35,843 nucleotides of DNA from a virus, in IMG/VR virus record IMGVR_UViG_3300032215_000229, positions 1 through 35,843 of that record; one strand, 5' to 3'. The notes beneath the pieces are model-generated. The model saw only the letters and a list, made by a program, of their open reading frames with translations, was not told the origin of the DNA and did not search any database. Position numbers and translations under genes: made by a program. This document shows, one piece after another, positions 13,087 through 18,881 of the stretch. Positions within the stretch are counted from its first letter, which is position 1. Every line of letters begins with the position of its first letter.

Positions 13087-13186
13087 GGGAGAAGAGTGGA
13101 ATCGAACCACTTCATGGGCATTTGTTTGCCTACTCTGCTGTCGCAGTTCGGAACTTCCCACACGCTACCATTACGCTACATTCTCC
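13087..13186 (-). tRNA. tRNA-like element, class II shape, anticodon not resolved
   Basis: 100 nt. Acceptor ends GGAGAA.../...TTCTCC pair; T arm AGTGG-TTCGATT-CCACT is perfect; a D arm GCGT-AATGGTA-GCGT fits; and a long variable-arm hairpin GGCA-AACAAA-TGCC is present, as in Ser/Leu/Tyr tRNAs. The roughly 30 nt that should hold the anticodon arm do not fold into a 5-7-5 stem-loop with T33; they form instead GGAA/TTCC and CTGC/GCAG mini-hairpins. It may be a degenerate or interrupted tRNA. Confidence 0.5.
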
Positions 13187-13201
13187 ATGTCTTACTCTCT
13201 C

Positions 13202-13229
13202 ATTATACACTATGTTATCGGCTTGTCAA
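13202..13229 (-). promoter_or_regulatory. Sigma-70 promoter for tRNA-like, tRNA-Gly and structured RNA
   Basis: Perfect TTGACA-16-TATAAT with AGCCGATAAC in the spacer, 16 bp before the tRNA-like element. It appears to serve RNA genes only. Confidence 0.9.
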
Positions 13230-13636
13230 GGGGCAATCTTTAGAGGATTCAAAATATCTTGCCTACATTCATTATAGAACACACCCTTTGATGTAAGGTG
13301 AAGGATGTCAAATGCAAGACCGTCAATGTTTCTTCCTGACCAAGTATGCCAGTAAGGGAGTTTCCTAGGGTCATACTTTAGGTGAGTAGAATATGAGGGA
13401 ATATATGAATCATCATATTTAAATCCATCCTTAAACTTAATCCATGCACAAACATCCTTATTGGCCCCCGTATAAATCTTGTTTGCCACATTACGGTTAT
13501 TGTGGAGAACACAGTTATGGAGTTCAATGATTTGCTCTTCTGGATGAACATACCAGACCCTCTTAGTTATAGTATCTTTGAACTGCCAGTGCTTATAATA
13601 CTGACCCTTCTGAAGATGATAGCGTACCTTAATCAT
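13226..13636 (-). CDS. Hypothetical protein, basic and Trp/His-rich
   Basis: 136 aa starting MIKVRYHLQKGQYYKHWQFKD after GGAGGAAGAATC-ATG and coupled to the upstream gene by ATGA. An N-terminal beta-rich half includes V-W-Y-V-H-P-E-E-Q-I-I-E-L-H-N-C; the second half includes N-R-N-V-A-N-K-I-Y-x-G-A and A-W-I-K-F-K. Similar short phage proteins exist, but no function is known to me. Confidence 0.78.
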   Translation of the reverse strand: MIKVRYHLQKGQYYKHWQFKDTITKRVWYVHPEEQIIELHNCVLHNNRNVANKIYTGANKDVCAWIKFKDGFKYDDSYIPSYSTHLKYDPRKLPYWHTWSGRNIDGLAFDILHLTSKGVFYNECRQDILNPLKIAP

Positions 13637-14106
13637 GATTCTTCCTCCATCATCTCAAAGAAATCGTCAAGGGCGAAATCATTCCACACACCTACTGGAA
13701 TACTATCCTTATCATCGCCGTAATCAATATAGTTATCATGTCCGTCGTTATAAACACCACAGAATCCCATTCCCGGTTCAAAATAACTAGCATGAACCTT
13801 ATAACCAAGACCAACCAGATGATCATAGAACTCAATAGGTGGCGACCACGCTGTGCTAGGAGCAACAGTTACTTCGTACTTATCACCATTCTCTTTTACC
13901 TCAACGGGATCATCATAGTTCTTATCAGTACCAAAGTCCCACTTAGTTCCCCAGTTAGATACATTCCAAGAGTACCAATCTTCTTCTGGCGGCTTTGGAA
14001 TAAACTGTTCGCAAACACCACCAGTATTGTATGCGTCTGCAAACTTTTGAACCATAGCCTTATCAGTATGGGAAACCATCAAAGTATTCATGCACCAGTT
14101 AGGCAT
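13633..14106 (-). CDS. YubB/Api92-like protein (DUF1281 type, ferredoxin-like)
   Basis: 157 aa. Starts M-P-N-W-C-M-N-T-L-M-V-S, then a P-K-P-P-E-E-D-W-Y-S-W-N-V-S-N-W-G-T-K-W-D block near 37-57 and a P-P-I-E-F-Y-D-H-L-V segment, the marks of the YubB/Api92-like family found on plasmids and phages. The acidic C-terminus is typical. Function unknown. It starts at the last base of the upstream stop (TAATG). Confidence 0.9.
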   Translation of the reverse strand: MPNWCMNTLMVSHTDKAMVQKFADAYNTGGVCEQFIPKPPEEDWYSWNVSNWGTKWDFGTDKNYDDPVEVKENGDKYEVTVAPSTAWSPPIEFYDHLVGLGYKVHASYFEPGMGFCGVYNDGHDNYIDYGDDKDSIPVGVWNDFALDDFFEMMEEES

Positions 14107-14255
14107 TAGATGTCTCTTTCTTCAATGACGTTAGAGGAACCACAATCCATACATTGACAGTTATCATATGGGCCACCAATGACGTTACCATCTTGGTCTA
14201 CCCATGCGTCGTAACCTATACGATTACTATCGCACTGTTCACATATCATACTCAT
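14106..14255 (-). CDS. Small zinc-ribbon protein (49 aa)
   Basis: Starts MSMICEQCDSNRIGYDAWVD. Cys pattern C5-x2-C8 ... C33-x-C35-x2-C38 with aromatic residues between, a typical small zinc ribbon. Overlaps both neighbours (TGATG and TAATG). Similar mini zinc ribbons accompany phage accessory genes; role unknown. Confidence 0.75.
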   Translation of the reverse strand: MSMICEQCDSNRIGYDAWVDQDGNVIGGPYDNCQCMDCGSSNVIEERDI

Positions 14256-14431
14256 CACGCCACCTCGTCAATGTACCACGAACATTCGCTATATGGATCG
14301 CCAGTAAGTCTGGTAGGCATTTTACCAAAATAGTTCTTAATGTCAATCTCTAAAAGATCAACAATATGATCGGCCTCTACACTATCTGGATCAGAAATCA
14401 TTGGAAAGTTAAATACTACATAAACTTTCAT
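14255..14431 (-). CDS. Hypothetical protein (58 aa)
   Basis: Starts MKVYVVFNFPMISDPDSVEAD, ending W-Y-I-D-E-V-A. Alpha/beta, acidic. Coupled to the gene before it by ATGA and to the gene after it by TGATG, so it lies in a translationally linked set. No family recognised. Confidence 0.72.
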   Translation of the reverse strand: MKVYVVFNFPMISDPDSVEADHIVDLLEIDIKNYFGKMPTRLTGDPYSECSWYIDEVA

Positions 14432-14616
14432 ACATCGTACTCCTTACGCCAGTTACGCTCATTGGCTTTACGAGTACGTTGACGTTTGGGGCGATTATCG
14501 AACACTGTAAACTTGTGTTCTTGATGTCCCTGCCGCATTTCCCACGGCATAACTTTCTTGATTTTGATTACGTTGCGGCGTGGCCGAGTATCGTCGTTGT
14601 TGTGGAGGGTAATCAT
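14428..14616 (-). CDS. Small basic protein
   Basis: 62 aa starting MITLHNNDDTRPRRNVIKIKK. Strongly basic with P-K-R-Q-R-T-R-K-A-N-E-R-N-W-R-K-E-Y; similar Arg-rich small proteins are seen in phages. It overlaps the 3' end of the membrane-protein gene by 122 nt in another frame. A good promoter inside that gene (14683-14710) supports its expression. Confidence 0.7.
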   Translation of the reverse strand: MITLHNNDDTRPRRNVIKIKKVMPWEMRQGHQEHKFTVFDNRPKRQRTRKANERNWRKEYDV

Positions 14617-14821
14617 ACCATATTCCGTTTTCGTGTTGATAGTAAACTTTGTCAGTATTAGGGTCGTAAGCCATTACACAGTATTGTATAGGATAGTTTG
14701 TTTTTGTCAAGACCTCGTTTTGAGATATTGCTGGAATTTTTATATTCCCGTTTTGAACATCCTTAAAACCTGTATACACCAATCCACAAATCGTGATAAT
14801 CACGCCAATCCATTGAATCAT
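14495..14821 (-). CDS. Small single-pass membrane protein
   Basis: 108 aa. The start at 14821 (MIQWIGVIITICGLVYTGF) opens with one membrane span of about 18 residues, followed by a short basic/polar linker and a Tyr/Gln/Arg-rich tail (Y-P-P-Q-Q-R-R-Y-S-A-T-P-Q). The last 40 codons also encode the small basic protein in another frame, which may explain the Gln/Arg/Ser-rich composition. AGGAG-type site at GAGAGAGGC before the ATG. Confidence 0.68.
   Translation of the reverse strand: MIQWIGVIITICGLVYTGFKDVQNGNIKIPAISQNEVLTKTNYPIQYCVMAYDPNTDKVYYQHENGIWYDYPPQQRRYSATPQRNQNQESYAVGNAAGTSRTQVYSVR
14683..14710 (-). promoter_or_regulatory. Sigma-70 promoter inside the membrane-protein gene
   Basis: TTGACA-16-TACAAT, 67 bp before the start of the small basic protein and thus for the 14616-to-13226 unit. 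No CCGATA motif. Confidence 0.78.
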
Positions 14822-14857
14822 GATGCCTCTCTCCTTTTTCATATAAGGATTATCGAC

Positions 14858-14863
14858 ATTCTG
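14858..14863 (-). promoter_or_regulatory. Possible weak promoter for the membrane-protein gene
   Basis: CAGAAT followed by GTCGATAATCC, the same -10/downstream arrangement as at 18710 and 20690, but with no clear -35 box (nearest CAGCCA). Confidence 0.35.
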
Positions 14864-14914
14864 CTCAACAAACTTTAGGCTGGCTGACTATCGCTCACAA
14901 AATGATCCTGATTC

Positions 14915-15064
14915 TTAAGCAAAGACAACCTTATATTCCGCAGTCTTTTCAACCCACACATTTTGCCCATATTGCTCAGTCGCTTTAACATACGCTTCAA
15001 ACTGGCTTGCAGACGTTACATACCCCGCAAACCGGTTATTCTTCCAAACTCTCCATACATACAT
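14915..15064 (-). CDS. Small aromatic protein (49 aa)
   Basis: Starts MYVWRVWKNNRFAGYVTSAS after AGGAGAAACATCTT-ATG and ends E-Y-K-V-V-F-A. The W-R-V-W start, the S-A-S-Q-F-E-A-Y-V-K helix and the final strand suggest a small folded domain of the type seen in phage proteins that open 'Y-x-V-x-x-x-x-x-x-G-x-x-x-A-x-x-x-x-E-A'. Single-gene unit from 15085-15112. Confidence 0.72.
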   Translation of the reverse strand: MYVWRVWKNNRFAGYVTSASQFEAYVKATEQYGQNVWVEKTAEYKVVFA

Positions 15065-15084
15065 AAGATGTTTCTCCTATAGGT

Positions 15085-15112
15085 AGTCTACCATAGTTAT
15101 CGGTCAAGTCAA
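15085..15112 (-). promoter_or_regulatory. Sigma-70 promoter for the 49-aa gene
   Basis: TTGACT-16-TAGACT with GACCGATAAC in the spacer, 20 bp before the start. Cassette E follows just upstream. Confidence 0.78.
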
Positions 15113-15130
15113 GACTCTATCTTTAATGAT

Positions 15131-15212
15131 CCTAAGTCTATATCTGGTAAGGGTTTACGTCAAATCTCCCCGGCCCCGCCAGCCATAACTCTAATGGTGG
15201 CAAGGGTTTACG
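15131..15212. repeat. Intergenic hairpin cassette E
   Basis: Hairpin 1: CCTAAGT (15131) / GGTTTACG (15152-15159). Core CCCCGGCCCCGCC (15168-15180). Hairpin 2 is degenerate: CATAACTCT with AAGGGTTTACG (15184-15212). It abuts the stop codon of the next gene. Confidence 0.75.
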
Positions 15213-15440
15213 TCACATTGTCCAACCAGCCTCTGCGGCGATTAGTTTAGTAGGGATTACAATAGTATCCGGTTTTGCTGTGGCATAATCTTTCATACCA
15301 CGCTCATCTATATAAAAATGTTCATCTAATATGTCAAACTTATTAGTTTCCCCTAGTGCTACAATCGCAGCCTCAAGTGGACTCTTATCCGTAGAGTAGA
15401 TTAGTTCCAACGTGTTAGACTTAATATAAAACTTACTCAT
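15213..15440 (-). CDS. Conserved phage hypothetical protein (75 aa)
   Basis: Starts MSKFYIKSNTLELIYSTDKS, overlapping the upstream stop by 8 nt. Pattern: strand, S-T-D-K-S-P-L-E-A-A-I-V-A-L-G, strand, then H-F-Y-I-D-E-R-G and a hydrophobic C-terminal strand. Small phage proteins with the S-P-x-x-A-A helix after a first beta strand are common; function unknown. Confidence 0.75.
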   Translation of the reverse strand: MSKFYIKSNTLELIYSTDKSPLEAAIVALGETNKFDILDEHFYIDERGMKDYATAKPDTIVIPTKLIAAEAGWTM

Positions 15441-15936
15441 AGCAGCAACCGCCCTTTCTGCAAGTGATACAATAACAGTTATCGCTAGTAACGCTTTCAT
15501 CGCCAGTATCAATACATACCATAACTGGAAGACCATCACGCATTACAAATCCTAAGTTACCGGGATGATCATCGCCAAAATGAAATCCATAATCTTCCAT
15601 ATTACCTATTAGATTGCATATCTCATCTCCATAATCATAGGAGATACTTTCACGATCACAACATTCACAACCATTACCGGGACAGCAAAGTAGTTCAGCG
15701 ATTTCAGTAATAAAGCCCCAGCCAGTTAGACTACCATCACTCTTACGAACACGCCCGACTTGACTGTAAACATACGGGGCTAGATTATAAGTAGATAGTT
15801 CACTTTGGTGGTTACGTGCAATCTCTGCATCTTCTTTAGAAGAAAAGATTTTGAATCCACGATCACGCTTACCCTTTAGTTTATAAAACGATGATGCACA
15901 ACCAGCACCGCTACGCTTTTTAACAATAGTATACAT
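15433..15936 (-). CDS. Compact kinase-like protein with Cys clusters
   Basis: 167 aa. The start at 15936 (MYTIVKKRSG) follows AGGGAGTTGATT-ATG. The kinase-fold landmarks appear in order: S-G-A-G-C-A-S-S as a glycine-rich loop, a Lys in R-G-F-K-I-F (~29), an acidic helix E-D-A-E-I-A-R-N-H-Q, a hinge-like strand W-G-F-I-T-E-I-A-E-L-L (~73-83), H-F-G-D-D-H-P-G-N-L-G-F (~119-130) as a catalytic loop with Asp and Asn, and V-C-I-D-T-G-D (~140-146) in place of DFG. It is far shorter than a normal kinase (no C-lobe after DFG). C-C-P-G-N-G-C-E-C-C-D and a second Cys-rich tail may bind metal. Could be an active minimal kinase or a kinase-fold relic. Confidence 0.72.
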   Translation of the reverse strand: MYTIVKKRSGAGCASSFYKLKGKRDRGFKIFSSKEDAEIARNHQSELSTYNLAPYVYSQVGRVRKSDGSLTGWGFITEIAELLCCPGNGCECCDRESISYDYGDEICNLIGNMEDYGFHFGDDHPGNLGFVMRDGLPVMVCIDTGDESVTSDNCYCITCRKGGCCYE

Positions 15937-15938
15937 AA

Positions 15939-16178
15939 TCAACTCCCTAAACTAATGAGAATACGGTCAGGACTGTAAGTATCATAAGATAAATCTTCTG
16001 TAACAATATCGGCATCCTCTAGGATACCCTCTAACTGTGCTGGTGCAAGTAGGGTATCATAGTTTGTGCCAAAACTAATATCGCTATGAGTTATTGCTTC
16101 CATGACAGTATTATAATCTAGGCTATTATGTTTACAAAACTCAACTAGTTCAATATATTCATAACTAAAACTTTTCAT
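15939..16178 (-). CDS. Hypothetical acidic protein (79 aa)
   Basis: Starts MKSFSYEYIELVEFCKHNSLDYN. Helical N-terminal half that resembles a small HTH-like or sigma-region-like helix set (C-K-H-N-S-L-D-Y-N-T-V-M-E-A-I), acidic C-terminal half. It ends two bases before the kinase-like gene starts, so the two are probably made together. No family recognised. Confidence 0.72.
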   Translation of the reverse strand: MKSFSYEYIELVEFCKHNSLDYNTVMEAITHSDISFGTNYDTLLAPAQLEGILEDADIVTEDLSYDTYSPDRILISLGS

Positions 16179-16185
16179 ATTATCC

Positions 16186-16890
16186 TCAGTGTGATGGAAA
16201 CAATACGTTCGCTAAACCCTTGACGCACAAATCACATGATACACTACCCTTAGTCGGTGTGCAAGTGACAACGCCACGACCACGACGGATTTCGGGGCAA
16301 GTGATAAACTTCGTACCATTTAGCACGACGAGTTTAGGTAACGCCTTACGCCATGCGTCAGCCTTTACTTTATTACGTGGACGTTTAGGGGCAATCTTTT
16401 GATCACTATCACACCACGCGAACAGTTTAAAACCCTGAGCCTTAGCCTCATTCATATCACTATCATTATGGACGCTAGCATATACATTCATATACTTTTC
16501 AAAAGCCACAAGCCGACTATCGTAGATATGAGTATAGAACCACATATCGGGCAATGCCGTACCTTCCGATAGAATACTCTCACAAGCCCACGTTACATTA
16601 GCAACATAGTCAAGGTCGAGTTCACCATTCAGAAACCAATCGCCACGCTCATGCCAACGAATAGACTTACCTTTACGGATGGCTTCCAGAATCATAGCAC
16701 GAATACGATTCTTCTCTGTGATAAGATTCATCATACCAGCAGGACGAACATTAGGATACATTTTCTCGGTTTGCTCTGCATAACAGCCAGCACCAAGAAA
16801 TGCACAAGTAGGTGGGCAAGTATCGCCAACGGGGCGAGAAACCACCAGACAACCCTTACCAAGTTTATCGTTACCGTCTGCGACTTTCAT
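16186..16890 (-). CDS. Cys-rich phage protein resembling the GP88 family
   Basis: 234 aa starting MKVADGNDKLGKGCLVVSRP after AGGGAGAAAGTT-ATG. The N-terminal G-C-x9-C-x3-C-x6-C-Y-A cluster (~14-37) and the C-terminal cluster C-P-E-I-R-R-G-R-G-V-V-T-C ... S-C-D-L-C bracket a W-H-E-R-G-D-W-F-L-N-G-E-L-D-L-D-Y-V block. This layout matches phage GP88-type proteins, whose role is unknown; the eight-Cys arrangement suggests metal or iron-sulfur binding. A radical-SAM C-x3-C-x2-C motif is not present. Own promoter (16914-16941). Confidence 0.75.
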   Translation of the reverse strand: MKVADGNDKLGKGCLVVSRPVGDTCPPTCAFLGAGCYAEQTEKMYPNVRPAGMMNLITEKNRIRAMILEAIRKGKSIRWHERGDWFLNGELDLDYVANVTWACESILSEGTALPDMWFYTHIYDSRLVAFEKYMNVYASVHNDSDMNEAKAQGFKLFAWCDSDQKIAPKRPRNKVKADAWRKALPKLVVLNGTKFITCPEIRRGRGVVTCTPTKGSVSCDLCVKGLANVLFPSH

Positions 16891-16913
16891 AACTTTCTCC
16901 CTTGTATGCCATC

Positions 16914-16941
16914 ATTCTACACTCTATATCGGCATCGTCAA
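16914..16941 (-). promoter_or_regulatory. Sigma-70 promoter for the GP88-like gene and followers
   Basis: TTGACG-16-TAGAAT with GCCGATATA in the spacer, 24 bp before the start. Cassette F lies upstream. Confidence 0.82.
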
Positions 16942-16994
16942 GGGGAAATATTTAGCAGTTGTTGCAAAAAACGAAACAACTGAATCCTAGGGCA

Positions 16995-17056
16995 TTTGGC
17001 ACGAAAAACGCGGCCCGCCCCGCTGGTGCTAAATCCTTGATAGATAAGGACTTACG
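16995..17056. repeat. Intergenic hairpin cassette F (variant)
   Basis: Hairpin 1 is replaced by TTTGGCACGAAAAA; core ACGCGGCCCGCCCCG (17008-17022); hairpin 2 GCTAAATCCTTG / ATAAGGACTTACG (17028-17056) intact. Same variant form as cassette H. Confidence 0.85.
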
Positions 17057-17065
17057 AAAAGATAA

Positions 17066-17139
17066 CGAGAATGACGGGACTTGAACCCGCAACCTCTAGC
17101 GTGACAGGCTAGCGATCTAACCAATTGATCTACATTCCC
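17066..17139 (-). tRNA. tRNA-Asp (anticodon GTC)
   Basis: 74 nt. Acceptor GGGAATG/CATTCTC (one G-U), D arm GATC-AATTGGTTA-GATC, anticodon arm CTAGC-CTGTCAC-GCTAG, T arm GCGGG-TTCAAGT-CCCGT, discriminator G as expected for Asp. Last of a four-tRNA run. Confidence 0.94.
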
Positions 17140-17143
17140 AAAA

Positions 17144-17215
17144 TGACCCCACAGGGAATCGAACCCTGATTCTCGGAGCGAAAATCCGATTTCCTAACCG
17201 TTAGAAGATGGGGCC
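17144..17215 (-). tRNA. tRNA-Glu (anticodon TTC)
   Basis: 72 nt. Acceptor GGCCCCA/TGGGGTC, anticodon arm TCGGA-TTTTCGC-TCCGA, T arm CAGGG-TTCGATT-CCCTG. Four bases from tRNA-Asp. Confidence 0.93.
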
Positions 17216-17219
17216 AAAG

Positions 17220-17291
17220 CTCTGTGACTAGGATTTGAACCTAGAACCAAGTGGTTAACAGCCACCTACTCTACCGTTGAGCTATCACAGA
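17220..17291 (-). tRNA. tRNA-Asn (anticodon GTT)
   Basis: 72 nt. Acceptor TCTGTGA/TCACAGA perfect, D arm GCTC-AACGGTA-GAGT, anticodon arm GGTGG-CTGTTAA-CCACT, T arm CTAGG-TTCAAAT-CCTAG, discriminator G. Confidence 0.94.
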
Positions 17292-17297
17292 ATAAAG

Positions 17298-17368
17298 TTC
17301 TGGAGCTAGGATTCGAACCCAGACAAAGAGGACCAAAACCTCTAGTGCTACCGTTACACTACCCCAGA
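17298..17368 (-). tRNA. tRNA-Gln (anticodon TTG)
   Basis: 71 nt. Acceptor TCTGGGG/CTCCAGA (one G-U), D arm GTGT-AACGGTA-GCAC, anticodon arm AGAGG-TTTTGGT-CCTCT, T arm CTGGG-TTCGAAT-CCTAG with weak inner pairing. First of the four-tRNA run after a small gene. Confidence 0.92.
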
Positions 17369-17377
17369 CCACCGTAC

Positions 17378-17524
17378 TCAAACGTCAGCCTCCGAAGCAT
17401 AAATATTGTTGTACCATTCCCCACTATCATCAACTACGATAATCTCCTCATCATATACGATAAGATCATCATACTCTTCAGTATCATATGGGCCGCACCA
17501 CTTCATGACATTTTCGTTGTACAT
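17378..17524 (-). CDS. Small acidic protein between tRNA genes (48 aa)
   Basis: Starts MYNENVMKWCGPYDTEEYDD; Asp/Glu/Tyr/Val-rich with D-L-I-V-Y-D-E-E-I-I-V-V-D-D. It fills the gap between tRNA-Gln and the promoter at 17557-17585. No clear AGGAG site before the ATG, so translation may be weak. Confidence 0.55.
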   Translation of the reverse strand: MYNENVMKWCGPYDTEEYDDLIVYDEEIIVVDDSGEWYNNIYASEADV

Positions 17525-17556
17525 AGTATTTAGGGGTTAAAGGAATGGTTTTATCT

Positions 17557-17585
17557 ATTATACTGTATACATACCAAAAAGTCAA
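17557..17585 (-). promoter_or_regulatory. Sigma-70 promoter for the four-tRNA run
   Basis: TTGACT-17-TATAAT. The -35 box touches the 3' end of tRNA-Lys (17586), so tRNA-Lys belongs to the previous unit. Drives the 48-aa gene and tRNA-Gln, Asn, Glu and Asp. Confidence 0.85.
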
Positions 17586-17659
17586 TGAGTCATGTAGGAT
17601 TCGAACCTACGACCAACGGATTAAAAGTCCGATGCTCTAACCAACTGAGCTAATGACCC
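17586..17659 (-). tRNA. tRNA-Lys (anticodon TTT)
   Basis: 74 nt. Acceptor GGGTCAT/ATGACTC, D arm GCTC-AGTTGGTTA-GAGC, anticodon arm TCGGA-CTTTTAA-TCCGT, T arm GTAGG-TTCGAAT-CCTAC. Canonical throughout. Confidence 0.95.
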
Positions 17660-17663
17660 AAAA

Positions 17664-17734
17664 AGCGGGTGTCTGCCATACTCGACTGTCTTTTATCTAT
17701 GGCTTCTTTGATATCATTCTGCCATAGACCCGCT
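17664..17734 (-). ncRNA. tRNA-sized structured element before tRNA-Lys
   Basis: 71 nt closed by a perfect 7-bp stem AGCGGGT/ACCCGCT. Inside, a 7-bp hairpin CTATGGC/GCCATAG follows the acceptor-like strand directly, then a GTC/GAC hairpin sits where a T arm would be. There is no TTCGA loop and no anticodon arm. Followed by TTTTT, then tRNA-Lys. It could be a degenerate tRNA, a processing signal or a weak attenuator. Confidence 0.45.
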
Positions 17735-17743
17735 ATACATAGT

Positions 17744-17887
17744 TTATTCTTCAATAATAGTATAACTAGTAGCCAGAGTATCGTCCCCAGTACCAGTATT
17801 TCCAATATTTAACTCATTATTGAGCCAATCCATAAACTGCTTAACGTCAAAACTATTACTAGATTCAATCACAATATTAATCTTCAT
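17744..17887 (-). CDS. Small acidic protein (47 aa)
   Basis: Starts MKINIVIESSNSFDVKQFMD after AGGAGTAGCGAAC-ATG and ends S-Y-T-I-I-E-E. A beta strand, a helix (V-K-Q-F-M-D-W-L-N-N-E-L) and an acidic end. The segment holding the ribosome site is duplicated in tandem just upstream (17888-17924). Confidence 0.7.
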   Translation of the reverse strand: MKINIVIESSNSFDVKQFMDWLNNELNIGNTGTGDDTLATSYTIIEE

Positions 17888-17924
17888 GTTCGCTACTCCT
17901 GTAATGTGTTCGCTACTCCTGTAC
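17888..17924 (-). repeat. Tandem duplication of a ribosome-site leader
   Basis: Two copies of TACAGGAGTAGCGAACA, 20 bp apart, directly before the start codon of the 47-aa gene. Both contain AGGAG; only the nearer one is at a working distance. Confidence 0.85.
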
Positions 17925-17931
17925 TGCTTGC

Positions 17932-17960
17932 ATTATACCTTATCGGCCAAACCTTGTCAA
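17932..17960 (-). promoter_or_regulatory. Sigma-70 promoter for the 47-aa gene, structured element and tRNA-Lys
   Basis: Perfect TTGACA-17-TATAAT with TGGCCGATAAGG in the spacer. 45 bp before the start codon. Confidence 0.9.
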
Positions 17961-17964
17961 GACC

Positions 17965-18156
17965 TTAAAACTTTTCTGTAAAATCTGAAGGAATACCCAT
18001 TTGTTCTTGAACATTCTGTCGCTGACTATCCCCACAGCTTCGATCTTCATTCTTAGGGAGAGACAAACCCCCCTGTTCTACGTAGTTTACCCATTCCTCC
18101 CAAACTACCAAATCTGCCGTTTCATCACAATGGACGCATTCATCCCATATTGACAT
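17965..18156 (-). CDS. Hypothetical protein (63 aa)
   Basis: Starts MSIWDECVHCDETADLVVWE, chosen because AGAGGATTAAT-ATG marks the site; a longer frame to 18243 would overlap the upstream gene by 86 nt. One C-x-x-C and several Trp at the N-terminus; Ser/Gln/Glu-rich tail. No family recognised. Confidence 0.68.
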   Translation of the reverse strand: MSIWDECVHCDETADLVVWEEWVNYVEQGGLSLPKNEDRSCGDSQRQNVQEQMGIPSDFTEKF

Positions 18157-18157
18157 A

Positions 18158-18451
18158 TTAATCCTCTTTCCATTGAATCGTGGGCGTTGACGGCCCATAG
18201 TAGCGATATAGATATTCAAAATCCATATTATTATATCGCTCATAGTGCAGAATCAACTCACTAACTCTACACTGATACAAACAGGGTGGACTCATCTTAT
18301 TCCACTTATAAGATCGGTAACCATCTTTGGTAATACAGGTTACCCAATCTTTACCAAACTTGAGAATAGTTCCCCAAACATTCTTACCATTATAGGTAAA
18401 GTTCATGGTATTACCAAGCCAATAGGGCCAATAAGGATTATTTCCATTCAT
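18158..18451 (-). CDS. Hypothetical aromatic protein (97 aa)
   Basis: Starts MNGNNPYWPYWLGNTMNFTY after GAGG-TTTGACT-ATG. A beta-rich small domain with N-V-W-G-T-I-L-K-F-G-K-D-W-V-T-C-I-T, then Cys and a Tyr-rich end. May be SH3-like. No family recognised. Confidence 0.7.
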   Translation of the reverse strand: MNGNNPYWPYWLGNTMNFTYNGKNVWGTILKFGKDWVTCITKDGYRSYKWNKMSPPCLYQCRVSELILHYERYNNMDFEYLYRYYGPSTPTIQWKED

Positions 18452-18453
18452 AG

Positions 18454-18675
18454 TCAAACCTCACAAATGATTTTTTCACAACGAATATTAGTAGCAGTAG
18501 GGTGTTTAGATAAAACCTTACATTTAACTTCCATCTTGGTTGTATACTGTGAACCAAGTTTCATTTTCCAACGCTTACCATCCATATCAAAGGTTGTAGT
18601 CCAACCAACATGGATATGTTCGTGTCGCAAGTGACCCCACATATCCCTACTCATCCGATAATCATTCCAACTCAT
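18454..18675 (-). CDS. Hypothetical basic beta-rich protein (73 aa)
   Basis: Starts MSWNDYRMSRDMWGHLRHEH. His/Trp-rich N-terminus, then strands K-R-W-K-M-K-L and K-M-E-V-K-C-K-V-L, and a Cys near the end. First gene of the unit driven by 18710-18738. Confidence 0.72.
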   Translation of the reverse strand: MSWNDYRMSRDMWGHLRHEHIHVGWTTTFDMDGKRWKMKLGSQYTTKMEVKCKVLSKHPTATNIRCEKIICEV

Positions 18676-18709
18676 CTTTCACTCTCTTTCTTCTACTCTT
18701 ATTATCGAC

Positions 18710-18738
18710 ATTCTACCACGGGAACTTTAGCCTGTCAA
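18710..18738 (-). promoter_or_regulatory. Sigma-70 promoter (downstream CGATA class)
   Basis: TTGACA-17-TAGAAT followed at once by GTCGATAATAAG. The spacer lacks the CCGATA motif. Confidence 0.85.
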
Positions 18739-18765
18739 GTGAAAATAAAAGATTTTTTGATTTGT

Positions 18766-18847
18766 CGTAAAGTGTTGTGGCGTAAGGGTTTACGTTAAAC
18801 GCGGCCCGCCCGCCTAGCCCTAACTCCTTTGCCCATAAGGACTTAGG
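18766..18847. repeat. Intergenic hairpin cassette G
   Basis: Hairpin 1: CGTAAAG (18766) / GGTTTACG (18787-18794). Core ACGCGGCCCGCCCG (18799-18812). Hairpin 2: CCCTAACTCCTTT / AAGGACTTAGG (18818-18847). Confidence 0.85.
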
Positions 18848-18881
18848 AGAAGGGTCTAGGTTTTGGGCTAGTTAGTGTACA

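Noticed and set aside
16186-16890. Radical SAM enzyme
   Set aside because: The Cys spacing is C-x9-C-x3-C-x6-C, not C-x3-C-x2-C, and no SAM-binding motifs follow.
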